The position numbers were made by a program, and so were the translations under genes. Below are positions 31,800-41,184 of a stretch of 64,000 bases of DNA, one piece after another. Under the pieces are notes generated by a model. It worked only from the letters and a program-made list of their open reading frames with translations. It was not told the DNA's origin and ran no database searches. The stretch's first letter is position 1; each line of letters starts with the position of its first letter. The stretch spans positions 67,001 through 131,000 of the forward strand of contig NZ_VISL01000001.1 of NCBI RefSeq assembly GCF_007827465.1, in the 5' to 3' direction. Source of the stretch: Dokdonia sp. Hel_I_53. GTDB lineage: Bacteria > Bacteroidota > Bacteroidia > Flavobacteriales > Flavobacteriaceae.

Positions 31800-33683
31800 A
31801 TGTCAACAGGAAAAATTAATGTATCGGTAGAGAATATCTTTCCGCTTATTAAAAAGTTCTTATATAGTGATCACGAAATTTTCTTACGTGAACTTATCTC
31901 TAACGCAACAGATGCTACACTTAAGCTGAAGCACCTTACTTCTATAGGTGAAGCAAATGTAGAATATGAAAACCCTCGCATTGAAGTTAAGATTGATAAA
32001 GAGGGAAAAAAACTTCACATCATCGATCAAGGTATTGGGATGACCAAAGAGGAAGTTGAAAAATACATCAACCAACTAGCCTTCTCTGGAGCCGAGGAAT
32101 TTTTAAACAAATATGAAGAAGGTGCTAAGGATACAGGGATTATAGGTCACTTCGGGTTAGGGTTTTATTCTGCCTTTATGGTAGCTTCTAAAGTTGAAAT
32201 CATCACAAAATCATACAAAGATGAGCCTGCTGCGCATTGGACGTGTGACGGCAGCCCAGAATTTACACTTGTAGAAGCAGATAAAAAAGAACGTGGTACA
32301 GAAATTATCCTTCATATTGCAGAGGATAGTACAGAATTTTTAGAAGAATCTCGTATTTCTCAATTGCTTGCTAAGTATAACAAGTTTATGCCAGTTCCAA
32401 TTAAATTTGGGATGAAAACGGAGACACTTCCAAAACCAGAGGATGCTAAGGAGGATGATCCAGCTCCTACTCAAGAAGTTGATAATATTATTAATAATCC
32501 AGATCCAGCTTGGACAAAGCAACCTGCAGATCTTGAAGATGAAGACTATAAGAATTTTTATAGAGAATTATACCCATCACAATTTGAAGAACCTTTATTC
32601 AACATTCACTTAAATGTTGATTATCCTTTTAACCTTACGGGTATTTTATACTTCCCTAAGTTAGGGCAGGATATGAATATGCAAAAGGATAAAATCCAGT
32701 TATATCAAAACCAGGTTTTCGTAACAGATAATGTAGAAGGAATCGTACCAGATTTCTTAACCATGTTACGAGGTGTGATAGACTCTCCAGACATTCCTTT
32801 AAATGTATCACGAAGTTATTTACAAGCAGATGGTGCTGTAAAGAAAATATCTGGTTATATAACTCGTAAAGTAGCAGATAAACTTAAGTCCTTATTTAAT
32901 GCAGATAGAGAGGACTTTGAAAAGAAATGGGATGACATAAAGCTTGTTATTGAGTATGGAATGTTATCTGAAGACAAATTCTTTGAAAAGGCAGAAAAAT
33001 TTGCACTATACCCTACAGTAGATAAAACATATTTTACTTGGGAAGAGCTAGAAGCAAAAATAAAAGACTCACAAACCGATAAGGATGGTAAAATGGTGAT
33101 CTTGTATGCTAGTGATAAGGATGCGCAACATTCTTATATAGAAAGTGCTAAGGCAAAGGGATATGAAGTTCTTTTACTAGATTCTCCTATTGTGCCACAC
33201 TTGATTCAAAAGCTGGAAACTAGTAAAGAGAATGTAAGTTTTGTACGTGTAGATGGAGATCACATTGATAACCTTATTAAGAAAGAGGAGGAGCAAATTT
33301 CTAAACTTTCTGATGAAGATAAGGAAACTGTAAAAACTGCAATTACAGAGGCTATTGCGACACAGTCCTATACAGTTCAAGTAGAAGCGATGGACAGTAA
33401 TGCAGCACCATTTATTATTACGCAGCCTGAGTTTATGCGCCGTATGAAAGAGATGCAACAAACCGGTGGAGGCGGTATGAACATGTTTGGAAATATGCCA
33501 GAGATGTATAACCTCGTGGTAAATGGTAATCACGCCCTAGTCACTGATATCCTTAGTGCAGAAGGTGAAGAGAAAACAAGATTGATTAAACAATCGTTTG
33601 ACCTAGCTAAGCTTTCTCAAAATCTCCTAAAAGGAGAAGAATTAACTAACTTTATTAAAAGATCTTACGAAATGATCAAATAA
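31800..33683 (+). CDS. htpG: molecular chaperone HtpG (Hsp90)
   Basis: ATP-dependent cytosolic chaperone. The ATG at 31800 gives 627 aa starting MSTGKINVSVENIFPLI; upstream in-frame codons to 31725 are not conserved. The N-terminal ATPase shows RELISNATDA, DQGIGMTKEEV and GHFGLGFYSAFMVA; the middle domain has DYPFNLTGILYFPKL and the arginine-containing LNVSRSYLQAD; the C-terminal dimerisation domain follows. A segment rich in D, E and P (about 210-235) corresponds to the charged linker. Single gene with a strong terminator at 33708 followed by a palindrome copy. Confidence 0.95.
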   Translation: MSTGKINVSVENIFPLIKKFLYSDHEIFLRELISNATDATLKLKHLTSIGEANVEYENPRIEVKIDKEGKKLHIIDQGIGMTKEEVEKYINQLAFSGAEEFLNKYEEGAKDTGIIGHFGLGFYSAFMVASKVEIITKSYKDEPAAHWTCDGSPEFTLVEADKKERGTEIILHIAEDSTEFLEESRISQLLAKYNKFMPVPIKFGMKTETLPKPEDAKEDDPAPTQEVDNIINNPDPAWTKQPADLEDEDYKNFYRELYPSQFEEPLFNIHLNVDYPFNLTGILYFPKLGQDMNMQKDKIQLYQNQVFVTDNVEGIVPDFLTMLRGVIDSPDIPLNVSRSYLQADGAVKKISGYITRKVADKLKSLFNADREDFEKKWDDIKLVIEYGMLSEDKFFEKAEKFALYPTVDKTYFTWEELEAKIKDSQTDKDGKMVILYASDKDAQHSYIESAKAKGYEVLLLDSPIVPHLIQKLETSKENVSFVRVDGDHIDNLIKKEEEQISKLSDEDKETVKTAITEAIATQSYTVQVEAMDSNAAPFIITQPEFMRRMKEMQQTGGGGMNMFGNMPEMYNLVVNGNHALVTDILSAEGEEKTRLIKQSFDLAKLSQNLLKGEELTNFIKRSYEMIK

Positions 33684-33707
33684 AGTCAGTGTCTTATATA
33701 TTTTAAG

Positions 33708-33741
33708 AACCACTTCTCAAGTATTTGAGGAGTGGTTTTTT
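33708..33741 (+). terminator. intrinsic terminator of htpG
   Basis: AACCACTTCTCAA and TTGAGGAGTGGTT arms (one G-T pair) followed by a T-run; a palindrome copy begins 2 bases later. Confidence 0.9.
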
Positions 33742-33742
33742 T

Positions 33743-33756
33743 GCTTTCGCGAAAGC
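33743..33756. repeat. dispersed palindrome core after htpG
   Basis: Intact GCTTTCGCGAAAGC, fused to the T-tract of the htpG terminator. Confidence 0.95.
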
Positions 33757-33835
33757 GTAACAAAATAAAGATCCAGTCGACCAATTAAAAAAGGATGTAT
33801 TATTTTAGTACAAACAACTTCTCAAAGAACAATGA

Positions 33836-34390
33836 ATGGCACGTACATCATCAAACATGTTACCCTTAGGGACTAAGGCTCCAGAGTTTCAACTTGTGGA
33901 CACGGTTACAAATCAACTATGTAGTTATCATGATGTGAAAGGCGTACGTGGGACTATAGTTATGTTTATTTGTAACCATTGTCCTTTTGTAATTCATGTT
34001 ATAGATGAAATTGTGCGTATAGCAAATGATTATAGGGTTTTAGGTTTTGGATTTGTAGCTATAAGTAGTAATGATGTTGATACATATCCACAAGATGGTC
34101 CTGCATTAATGTGGCAAAATGCTCGTAAAAATAATTTTACGTTTCCTTATCTCATAGATGATACACAAGAAGTGGCAAAAAAGTATGATGCGGCATGCAC
34201 GCCAGATTTCTATGTTTTTGGTCCAAATAATAAGCTGGTTTATAGAGGTCAGTTAGATAATAGTAGACCAGGAAATGGTATTCCTGTAAATGGACGTGAT
34301 TTAAGAGAGGCGCTCGACAATATTTTTAATAGTAAACCCCAAAATGAGCTTCAGAAACCAAGCATAGGTTGTAATATTAAGTGGAAATAG
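33836..34390 (+). CDS. thioredoxin-fold redoxin (PRX-like family)
   Basis: 184-aa cytosolic redoxin of the AhpC/TSA-like group. The redox motif is CNHCP (in VMFICNHCPFVIHVI), a CxxC in place of the peroxiredoxin Thr-x-x-Cys, with a further Cys in AACTPDFYVF and the C-terminal PSIGCNIKWK signature typical of the family often annotated simply as thioredoxin family protein. It could be a thiol-disulfide reductase; peroxidase activity is not shown by the sequence. It is followed by cdaA after 95 bases. Confidence 0.85.
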   Translation: MARTSSNMLPLGTKAPEFQLVDTVTNQLCSYHDVKGVRGTIVMFICNHCPFVIHVIDEIVRIANDYRVLGFGFVAISSNDVDTYPQDGPALMWQNARKNNFTFPYLIDDTQEVAKKYDAACTPDFYVFGPNNKLVYRGQLDNSRPGNGIPVNGRDLREALDNIFNSKPQNELQKPSIGCNIKWK

Positions 34391-34485
34391 GGCCTCCTAA
34401 GCTCATATCAAAAAAAGAAAATTTTATGGGTCATAGATTTTGTGCTCTCTGTTTTTCTTCTATTTTTACTTAAATTCTTACACCT

Positions 34486-35259
34486 TTGGAATTAATCGAA
34501 AACTTACGCATTCTCGATGGTATAGACATTTTATTAGTGGCTATGCTAATGTTCTATGTGTATAAACTTGTAAAAGGTACTGTTGCCATTAATATTTTTA
34601 TTGGTATTGTTGTTATTTATCTTATCTGGCAACTTACAGTATTGTTGAAAATGGAGATGCTTAGTACTGTTCTAGGACAGTTTATAGGGGTAGGTATGTT
34701 TGCCCTTATTGTTGTGTTCCAGCAAGAAATTAGAAAATTCTTATTACTCATAGGAAGTACAAATATCACTAAAAGTGGTTTATTCAAAAATTTTTCTTTT
34801 TCTGGTAAAAAAACAATTCTCAATGTAGATATTAATGCGATACTTGCAGCCTGTGAAAATATGTCCTCGACAAAGACTGGAGCTTTGATTATTATAAGAC
34901 GTACTACTAGTCTCGAGTTTGTAAAAGATACTGGAGATCGTATGGACATGGAGGTGAATAGACCTATAATTGAGAGTGTATTTTATAAAAACTCTACCCT
35001 TCACGATGGCGCAATGATTATCGAAGAAAATAAGATAACTGCTACCAGAGTAATTTTACCCGTGACTCAAGAACGAAATATTCCGTTGCGTTTTGGACTA
35101 CGTCATAGAGCAGCTGTTGGTATCACAGAAAAAACAGATGCACTGGCGCTTATTGTCAGTGAAGAAACCGGTGACATTAGCTACGTTAAAGATGGAGAAT
35201 TTGTACTGTTTAAAGCCATAGATGAATTAAGATTATTATTAGAAAATGATTTAAGTTAG
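34486..35259 (+). CDS. cdaA: diadenylate cyclase CdaA (c-di-AMP synthase)
   Basis: Makes cyclic di-AMP from two ATP. 257 aa from a TTG at 34486; no ATG fits, and this start gives the standard N-terminus. Three membrane helices (about 12-28, 37-53, 60-80) precede a DisA_N domain with the catalytic DGA (174-176, in TLHDGAMIIEENKI) and RHRAA (206-210), plus VSEETGDIS. All the metal and nucleotide residues I can check are present. c-di-AMP usually controls potassium and osmolyte transport and wall homeostasis. Two DUF3667 genes follow at 5-bp and 16-bp gaps, so they probably share its transcript. No cdaR-like gene is present. Confidence 0.92.
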   Translation: MELIENLRILDGIDILLVAMLMFYVYKLVKGTVAINIFIGIVVIYLIWQLTVLLKMEMLSTVLGQFIGVGMFALIVVFQQEIRKFLLLIGSTNITKSGLFKNFSFSGKKTILNVDINAILAACENMSSTKTGALIIIRRTTSLEFVKDTGDRMDMEVNRPIIESVFYKNSTLHDGAMIIEENKITATRVILPVTQERNIPLRFGLRHRAAVGITEKTDALALIVSEETGDISYVKDGEFVLFKAIDELRLLLENDLS

Positions 35260-35264
35260 ATGCA

Positions 35265-36254
35265 ATGTCTCAAGAGCTAAAAGAAGATTCCTCAGAGAAA
35301 CAATTTTCTAAAAAAAAAACAGAACGGCGTTTAGTTGTTTCTAATCAATGTAAAAACTGTGGTCATCATTTATTTTTAGATCAGCAGTATTGTCCCGTTT
35401 GTGGAGCAAAAAGAATCCATAACAGAATAACTGCAAGAAATTTATTAGAAGATTTTACGGAGCGGTTTCTCAATATTGAAAATGTATTTCTCAAGACTTT
35501 TATTTCCCTATTTACAAAACCAGAAAACGTAATTGATGGATATGTTGATGGATTGCGTAAGCGCTACATGTCTGCATTTAGCTACTTTGCAGTGGCGCTA
35601 ACCATTTCTAGCTTTTATTATTTTATTTTTAGAAATTGGTTTGTAGGTCCTGAGAATTTAGGATTGTTTTCAGCTGGATTAGCAGATGGTGCAAATGTAG
35701 AAGACGCTGAATTTGGGTTGAAAATTATTAATTTCATATTTGACTATCAAAGTATTTTAAGTTTTTTGAATATTCCATTCTATGCAATTATTTCTAAACT
35801 AGTTTTTTGGAATTATAAAAAGTATAATTTCGTTGAGCACCTGGTCATTTACTTATATACGTACTCACAATTTCAAATTATATCCTCTTTATTAGGAACA
35901 CTTTTCATTTGGTCTCAATATGGCCAAATCATTATTGGTATACTGAGTGGGATTGGACCAATAGTTTATACCGCCTATGTATTGTGTCGTATTTTCAATT
36001 TGACTCTTGAGAGTATCATTATTAAAACATTACTTTTCTTGGTTATCGCTTTACCTGTAAGTTGTTTGTTTTTTTCAGTGATAGGAGGTGTGCTATATTC
36101 TTTTGGACTTTTTGATACTCTTATTCAAAATGTGTTAGAAAATGTTGAAGCTGGAAAAGCCGCAAAGGAAGCTTCTCAAGTAGTAAAAGATAGTCTACCT
36201 AAAGATACGTTACTCAAAAATGTGCAAACTTTAAGGGACTCAATCGCTCAGTAA
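35265..36254 (+). CDS. DUF3667 zinc-ribbon membrane protein, copy 1
   Basis: 329 aa. A zinc ribbon (CKNCGHHLF, then YCPVCGAKRI, about residues 26-50) is followed by the DUF3667 signature RITARNLLEDFTERFLNIEN and KPENVIDGYVDGLRKRY, then four to five membrane helices (about 105-290) and a polar tail. The zinc ribbon faces the cytosol by prediction. No function is known for the family. It begins 5 bp after cdaA, so the two are almost surely co-transcribed; a link to c-di-AMP signalling is an attractive but untested inference. A paralogue follows after 16 bp. Confidence 0.82.
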   Translation: MSQELKEDSSEKQFSKKKTERRLVVSNQCKNCGHHLFLDQQYCPVCGAKRIHNRITARNLLEDFTERFLNIENVFLKTFISLFTKPENVIDGYVDGLRKRYMSAFSYFAVALTISSFYYFIFRNWFVGPENLGLFSAGLADGANVEDAEFGLKIINFIFDYQSILSFLNIPFYAIISKLVFWNYKKYNFVEHLVIYLYTYSQFQIISSLLGTLFIWSQYGQIIIGILSGIGPIVYTAYVLCRIFNLTLESIIIKTLLFLVIALPVSCLFFSVIGGVLYSFGLFDTLIQNVLENVEAGKAAKEASQVVKDSLPKDTLLKNVQTLRDSIAQ

Positions 36255-36270
36255 TTAAGTTTTATATTTT

Positions 36271-37278
36271 ATGTCTAGAAAACTTACAAAAAAAGAAAGA
36301 AAAGAATTAAAGAAGAAAAATAATCTATTAGAAGTAAAAGAGACATGCGTAAACTGCAATCAATTTATTGCGCTTGATCAGCGTTTTTGTACGCACTGTG
36401 GTGGTAAGCGTATTTATAATAGACTTACGTGGCGTAATTTAATCGAGGATTTTTTAGATCGATTTTTAAATCTTGAAAATTCTTTTTTAAAAACATTTGT
36501 GGCAATGTTTCGCAGGCCAGAAGATGTAATAGGAGGTTATATTAATGGGATGCGTAAAAAGTATCTTCCTGCTTTTAGTTATTTTGCTATTGCGATATCT
36601 CTTACAGGGTTCTATTATTTTTTATTGCAAGGATGGTTTTTTGACACCTATATTGATGCCCAGACTCAACTTTTTAGCGAGTCTATGCAAGAGCCACAGG
36701 TACAAATCCAACAAGATTTGACCGGTGCCTTAATGGAAAATCAATCCCTATATATGTTCCTAATCATTCCAATACTAGCATTAATGTCTAGGGTAGTTTT
36801 TTGGAATTATAAACAATATAATTTAGTTGAGCACTTTGTAATCTTTTTGTATACCTATAGCCATATTTCAATAGTTAGCGTTATACTACAGATTTTATTT
36901 ATTTGGAGTTCAAGTTTACTATTTTTTGCTAGTATAATTGTTATGCTCTTTATGTTATTTTTTTCAATTTATGTACTCAAACGCTTATTCTCTCTAGATG
37001 CTGCAGCAATGATACTTAAGACATCGCTTTTTTTTATTATTTTATCTCTATTTATGTGTTTAATAATATCACCAGTTATTGTCTATGGAATAAAAACGGT
37101 TATAGCTCACAAGGAAGGTAAAGATGTGAATATCGATGAAAGCACATTAATGGGTAAATTTTTAAAAACATCTATAGAACAGGCAGAGAGGCAAAAAAGA
37201 AAGGACTCGATCAAAAAAGATAGTATCAAGAGGGTAGAAAGATTCCAAAAAGTAGAACTAGATCTAAGTAAACGTTAA
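36271..37278 (+). CDS. DUF3667 zinc-ribbon membrane protein, copy 2
   Basis: 335 aa, tandem paralogue of the preceding gene. Same architecture: basic N-terminus, zinc ribbon (CVNCNQFIA, then FCTHCGGKRI), the block RLTWRNLIEDFLDRFLNLEN and RPEDVIGGYINGMRKKY, membrane helices (about 105-290), then a charged, lysine-rich tail (about 295-335) with KDSIKKDSIK repeats. It differs from copy 1 in the periplasmic loops and tail. The pair probably forms hetero- or homo-oligomers in the inner membrane (inference). Followed by a palindrome copy 18 bases downstream. Confidence 0.82.
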   Translation: MSRKLTKKERKELKKKNNLLEVKETCVNCNQFIALDQRFCTHCGGKRIYNRLTWRNLIEDFLDRFLNLENSFLKTFVAMFRRPEDVIGGYINGMRKKYLPAFSYFAIAISLTGFYYFLLQGWFFDTYIDAQTQLFSESMQEPQVQIQQDLTGALMENQSLYMFLIIPILALMSRVVFWNYKQYNLVEHFVIFLYTYSHISIVSVILQILFIWSSSLLFFASIIVMLFMLFFSIYVLKRLFSLDAAAMILKTSLFFIILSLFMCLIISPVIVYGIKTVIAHKEGKDVNIDESTLMGKFLKTSIEQAERQKRKDSIKKDSIKRVERFQKVELDLSKR

Positions 37279-37296
37279 AAATAAAATTGATGAATG

Positions 37297-37316
37297 TACG
37301 CTTTCGCGAAAGCGTA
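37297..37316. repeat. dispersed palindrome, 20-bp full form
   Basis: TACGCTTTCGCGAAAGCGTA, intergenic, at the end of the cdaA-DUF3667 unit and with no other obvious terminator there. Confidence 0.95.
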
Positions 37317-37404
37317 GAACCTTTTACTCACAAATATGTCATAATAATAGCATGAGTGTTATTCTAATTTAAGTATTTTACACAAATACCTATTTCCCAT
37401 TTTT

Positions 37405-38520
37405 ATGATTGACTTTTTTCAAAGATATAATCGCAATGAAGTGCTATTCTATGTGCGTAGAGCCATATGGATTTTACTTGCTTGGATGCTCATTGCTAAT
37501 ATTATATTTTTTTATGATTACAGTATATTAAAAATAAGCAACGGCCTTGATTCTAATTTTGATTTTGAAACATCTTATAAAGCAAACCTGTTAGTATCTA
37601 TAATCGCGGGACTAGTTGGGGGGATTTTTACTGTAAATGTAATGGAGTTGTGGTTGCGTAAGTATGCTTTCTGGAAAGCACTTATTTTTATTACTTTCCT
37701 GTACATAGGCATCGCTTTCTTAGTGGGGACTATAGGTGCATATTATTACTACAGTGATTTCTTAGGGTTACCCCTTAATAGCTTAGAGCTTTTTGAAAGA
37801 GTTACACAGTTTTATACAGAACATCTTTTTATTAAGAATTTTGTAGCATGGTTATTTATTACCATCCTAACGCTCATTATATTAATGATTAATGATAAGT
37901 ATGGTCCAGGGGTATTTCCAGATTATCTTATGGGGAGGTATTTTCTACCTAAAAATGAGACTAGGATATTTATGTTTGCAGATATACGAGACGCTACTAG
38001 AATAGCAGAAAAGTTAGGAGAACATGAGTACTTTAATTTTTTGAAAGATTTTTTTAATGACATTGCTCCAGCAATAATGCAAACAAGGGGGGAAGTGTAT
38101 CAATATGTTGGGGATGAAGTGGTGATCACTTGGAAAATGAAGAATGGCGTTAAAAATGCAAATGCATTACGCTGTTATTACAGAATGAAGTCAATTATCT
38201 ACAAAAAGTCTGTCAAGTATTACAAGAGATATAATGCATTACCAGATTTTAAAGTTGGCTTTCATTACGGACAAGTAATGGTAGGAGAGTTAGGTAAGAT
38301 AAAAAGAGATATAGCATTTTCTGGAGATGTTCTTAATACCACAGCTCGTATACAAGCGATTTGTAATGAAAGAGGGGTGGATATTCTTGCTTCTAAGGCT
38401 TTCTCAGATATTTTAGGAAAATTACCACGTGGTGTACGTCGAGTGCCACAAGATGGAGCTATGCTAAAAGGAAAGGCAGAGGAGGTTTCTCTAGTGAGTT
38501 TTGAGAGAGGTGACAATTAG
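37405..38520 (+). CDS. membrane-bound class III nucleotide cyclase
   Basis: 371 aa: four membrane helices (about 17-38, 61-80, 91-115, 145-163), then a class III catalytic domain (about 185-345). The two metal-binding aspartates are present (Asp193 in FADIRDATRI; Asp237 in YVGDEVVITW), and so are the transition-state Asn311 and Arg315 (LNTTARI). The purine-selecting positions are not canonical: Gln233 where adenylate cyclases have Lys, and Ala304 where Asp or Thr is usual. It should be catalytic, but whether it makes cAMP, cGMP or a pyrimidine cyclic nucleotide cannot be read from the sequence. Single gene. Confidence 0.85.
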   Translation: MIDFFQRYNRNEVLFYVRRAIWILLAWMLIANIIFFYDYSILKISNGLDSNFDFETSYKANLLVSIIAGLVGGIFTVNVMELWLRKYAFWKALIFITFLYIGIAFLVGTIGAYYYYSDFLGLPLNSLELFERVTQFYTEHLFIKNFVAWLFITILTLIILMINDKYGPGVFPDYLMGRYFLPKNETRIFMFADIRDATRIAEKLGEHEYFNFLKDFFNDIAPAIMQTRGEVYQYVGDEVVITWKMKNGVKNANALRCYYRMKSIIYKKSVKYYKRYNALPDFKVGFHYGQVMVGELGKIKRDIAFSGDVLNTTARIQAICNERGVDILASKAFSDILGKLPRGVRRVPQDGAMLKGKAEEVSLVSFERGDN

Positions 38521-38587
38521 TTTATAATATTAGCAGGATGAGTGCCTATAAACTTAGCCAAATAAGAAGCTCATCAATTAAATAACG

Positions 38588-40354
38588 CTAGCTTGCCTCA
38601 GAGGTCATAAATTGAACTTCATATAAATTACGGTAGTAGCCATTTTCTTTTAAAAGCAATTCCTTGTGAGTTCCTTTTTCTACAATTAAACCCTTTTCCA
38701 TCACGATAATTTGGTCTGCTTTTTTAATTGTAGCTAGCCTATGTGCAATCACGATCGATGTGCGTCCTTTTGTAATTTTACGTATTGCTTTTTGTATTAA
38801 TTGCTCACTATGTGTATCAACAGATGATGTAGCTTCATCTAGTACAAGAATGGAAGGGTTGCTTACATAGGCTCTTAGAAAAGCTATTAATTGTCGCTGC
38901 CCGCTCGATAACATAGCTCCCCTCTCTTTGACATTATATTCGTATCCATCAGGAAGGCTGTTAATAAAGTCGTGTACACCTATTGCCTTTGCGCTTTCTA
39001 TTACCTTTTCTAAGCTAATGGAAGAATCTCTCAGTGTAATATTATTTAAAATAGTATCAGCAAAGAGAAAAACATCTTGGAGTACAACAGCGATTTCGTT
39101 GCGTAAATTATGAAGTTTAACTTCTTTAATATTAGTATTATCTAGTAAAATATCGCCGCTATCAATCTCATAAAACCTACTTAGTAAATTTATGATTGTA
39201 GATTTTCCTGCACCCGTAGATCCTACTATAGCTATCGTTTCTCCAGGCTTTGCTTTAAAAGAGATCCCTCTTAACACCTCCTCATTTTCTACGTATGAGA
39301 AATGCACATTTTTAAATGTTATCTCTCCAGCAGAGTCTGAAAGTTCTATTTTTCCTTGATCTTGAATAGAAGAGCTAGTATCTAAAATCCCAAAGACTCT
39401 ATTTGCAGCAACCATACCCATTTGTAGCGTATTAAACTTATCTGCAATTTGTCTTAAAGGAGTAAATAACATTTGTATATAGCTTATAAATGCTGTAATT
39501 AGACCTATAGTAACAACATCACTTTGAGCTGCTTTTAAACCTCCATACCATACTATTAGGCCTATTGTAACTGATGTACATATCTCTGCAATAGGGAAGA
39601 AGATAGAATTGTACCATACAGTCTTATTCCAAGCATCCATATGTCTTTTATTAATAGCTTTAAACTTTTTATGCTCAATAGCTTCACGATTAAAAATCTG
39701 TACGATTTTCATCCCAGTTACCCGCTCTTGTACAAAGGTGTTCAGATTTGCTACCTGTGTTCTAACATCTTCAAATGCAACTTTCATTGCTTTTTGAAAA
39801 ACCCGTGTTGCATAGAGTATAATTGGAAATACAGCAAGTACAATAAATGTTAGTCGCCAACTTTCCCAAAACATAAAGGCAAGCACAATACTCATTTTAA
39901 GAAGATCAGCAATGATTGTAAATAGCCCTTGAGAAAATATGCTAGAAATCGTTTCAATATCACCAACAGCTCGAGTGACTAGCCTTCCCACAGCAGATTT
40001 ATCAAAATACTGCATTTTGAAACCAAGCATATGGTCAAAGAGACGTATTCTAATATCTTTAATTACTTGTTGTCCTATCCAGTTAGAGAAATAAATAAAA
40101 AGAAGTTGAAATGTCACTTCTCCCATTAATACAATACCCATTAGCCCTAGGTAGAAAAACAAATCTTCTGGGGATTTTTCTGTAATACCTAAATCTATAG
40201 CATTTTTTAAAAAATAGGGGCGTAGTGCAGCGCATACAGATAGTATTATTGCGCCCAGAGCAGCCAGATAGAGTCTTCCTCTATACGGTTTTGTAAAGGC
40301 TAATAGACGTTTAAATAACCTCGTGTCAAATGCTTTACCTTTAGAATCTGTCAT
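38588..40354 (-). CDS. ABC transporter, fused permease and ATPase (MsbA/MdlB-like exporter)
   Basis: 588-aa half-transporter working as a homodimer or heterodimer. Six membrane helices (about 28-315) precede a nucleotide-binding domain with Walker A GSTGAGKST (about 380), Q-loop AVVLQDVFLF, the signature LSSGQRQLIAF, Walker B SILVLDEATSS and the H-loop IVIAHRL. A lipid or drug exporter is the family expectation; no substrate can be named. Its ATG overlaps the stop of truA (TAATG), so translation is coupled. It is the distal gene of a truA-ABC pair. Confidence 0.92.
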   Translation of the reverse strand: MTDSKGKAFDTRLFKRLLAFTKPYRGRLYLAALGAIILSVCAALRPYFLKNAIDLGITEKSPEDLFFYLGLMGIVLMGEVTFQLLFIYFSNWIGQQVIKDIRIRLFDHMLGFKMQYFDKSAVGRLVTRAVGDIETISSIFSQGLFTIIADLLKMSIVLAFMFWESWRLTFIVLAVFPIILYATRVFQKAMKVAFEDVRTQVANLNTFVQERVTGMKIVQIFNREAIEHKKFKAINKRHMDAWNKTVWYNSIFFPIAEICTSVTIGLIVWYGGLKAAQSDVVTIGLITAFISYIQMLFTPLRQIADKFNTLQMGMVAANRVFGILDTSSSIQDQGKIELSDSAGEITFKNVHFSYVENEEVLRGISFKAKPGETIAIVGSTGAGKSTIINLLSRFYEIDSGDILLDNTNIKEVKLHNLRNEIAVVLQDVFLFADTILNNITLRDSSISLEKVIESAKAIGVHDFINSLPDGYEYNVKERGAMLSSGQRQLIAFLRAYVSNPSILVLDEATSSVDTHSEQLIQKAIRKITKGRTSIVIAHRLATIKKADQIIVMEKGLIVEKGTHKELLLKENGYYRNLYEVQFMTSEAS

Positions 40355-41136
40355 TAGCTTAGTATTGTATTGGGATATTTTATAGCGGTAAGGTATAGCC
40401 CTTTACCGGGTACAGAGGAGCCTGCGTATGCTCTATTCTTTGTAGCGATAACATGGTGTATCCATTCAACAGGTTTTTTTTCTTGCCCTATCTCTAATAA
40501 TGTACCCACGATGGCTCTTACCATATTTCGTAAAAATCTATTTGCTGTGATATGAAAAATAATTTCATCTTCTTTGATTTCCCAGTAGGCCTCCGTAATA
40601 TCACAAAGATATGTGTTCACCTCAGTTTTTGATTTTGAAAAACACTCAAAATCATTATAATCTAAGAGTACACTCGCAGCTTCATTCATCGCCTTGATGT
40701 TAAGGTTGTGTTTAAAGGTATACGCATGATCTGTGGTAAAAGCATTTTTACTACGTACAATTCTGTAAATGTACGACCTGCTTATTGCATCAAAACGGCT
40801 ATGCGCTTCGTCTTTGACTTCTACGATTTGTTTTATAACAATATCTACAGGTAATAAGTTGTTGAGTTTATAAATGAAATCATTGATAGTCCCTTTTCCA
40901 ATTTTCTTGCTTTTCAAAAAATCTATAAAATTTTCATTTTCCCAGTCAAAATGAGCAAACATTTGGGTGGCATGAACACCTGCATCTGTTCTTCCGGCAC
41001 CCATTATTAAAATTTGCTTTTGCAAAATTGTGGATAATGCATTCTCGATCACTTCTTGCACCGTTATTGCATTAGGCTGTCGCTGCCATCCGTGGTACTT
41101 TTTTCCAAAATAAGAAAGTTCAATAAAATAACGCAC
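40354..41136 (-). CDS. truA: tRNA pseudouridine synthase A
   Basis: Makes pseudouridine at positions 38-40 of the tRNA anticodon arm. From a GTG at 41136 the protein is 260 aa and begins VRYFIELSYFGKKYHGW, exactly where TruA homologues begin. The catalytic aspartate is Asp51 in GAGRTDAGVHATQMF; RFDAISRSYIYRI and FLRNMVRAIVGTLLEIG are also family marks. The frame continues upstream to a TTG at 41184, but those 16 residues (SALSRKRI) are encoded by a palindrome copy and would overlap the divergent gene's start, so I reject that start. The ABC gene overlaps the stop. Confidence 0.92.
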   Translation of the reverse strand: MRYFIELSYFGKKYHGWQRQPNAITVQEVIENALSTILQKQILIMGAGRTDAGVHATQMFAHFDWENENFIDFLKSKKIGKGTINDFIYKLNNLLPVDIVIKQIVEVKDEAHSRFDAISRSYIYRIVRSKNAFTTDHAYTFKHNLNIKAMNEAASVLLDYNDFECFSKSKTEVNTYLCDITEAYWEIKEDEIIFHITANRFLRNMVRAIVGTLLEIGQEKKPVEWIHHVIATKNRAYAGSSVPGKGLYLTAIKYPNTILS

Positions 41137-41161
41137 GGTGTTGTATTTTTGAACAAATATA

Positions 41162-41177
41162 CGCTTTCGCGAAAGCG
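41162..41177. repeat. dispersed palindrome between divergent truA and the phosphodiesterase gene
   Basis: CGCTTTCGCGAAAGCG, in the 48-bp space between two divergent start codons, a site where it must overlap at least one promoter. Confidence 0.95.
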
Positions 41178-41184
41178 CACTCAA

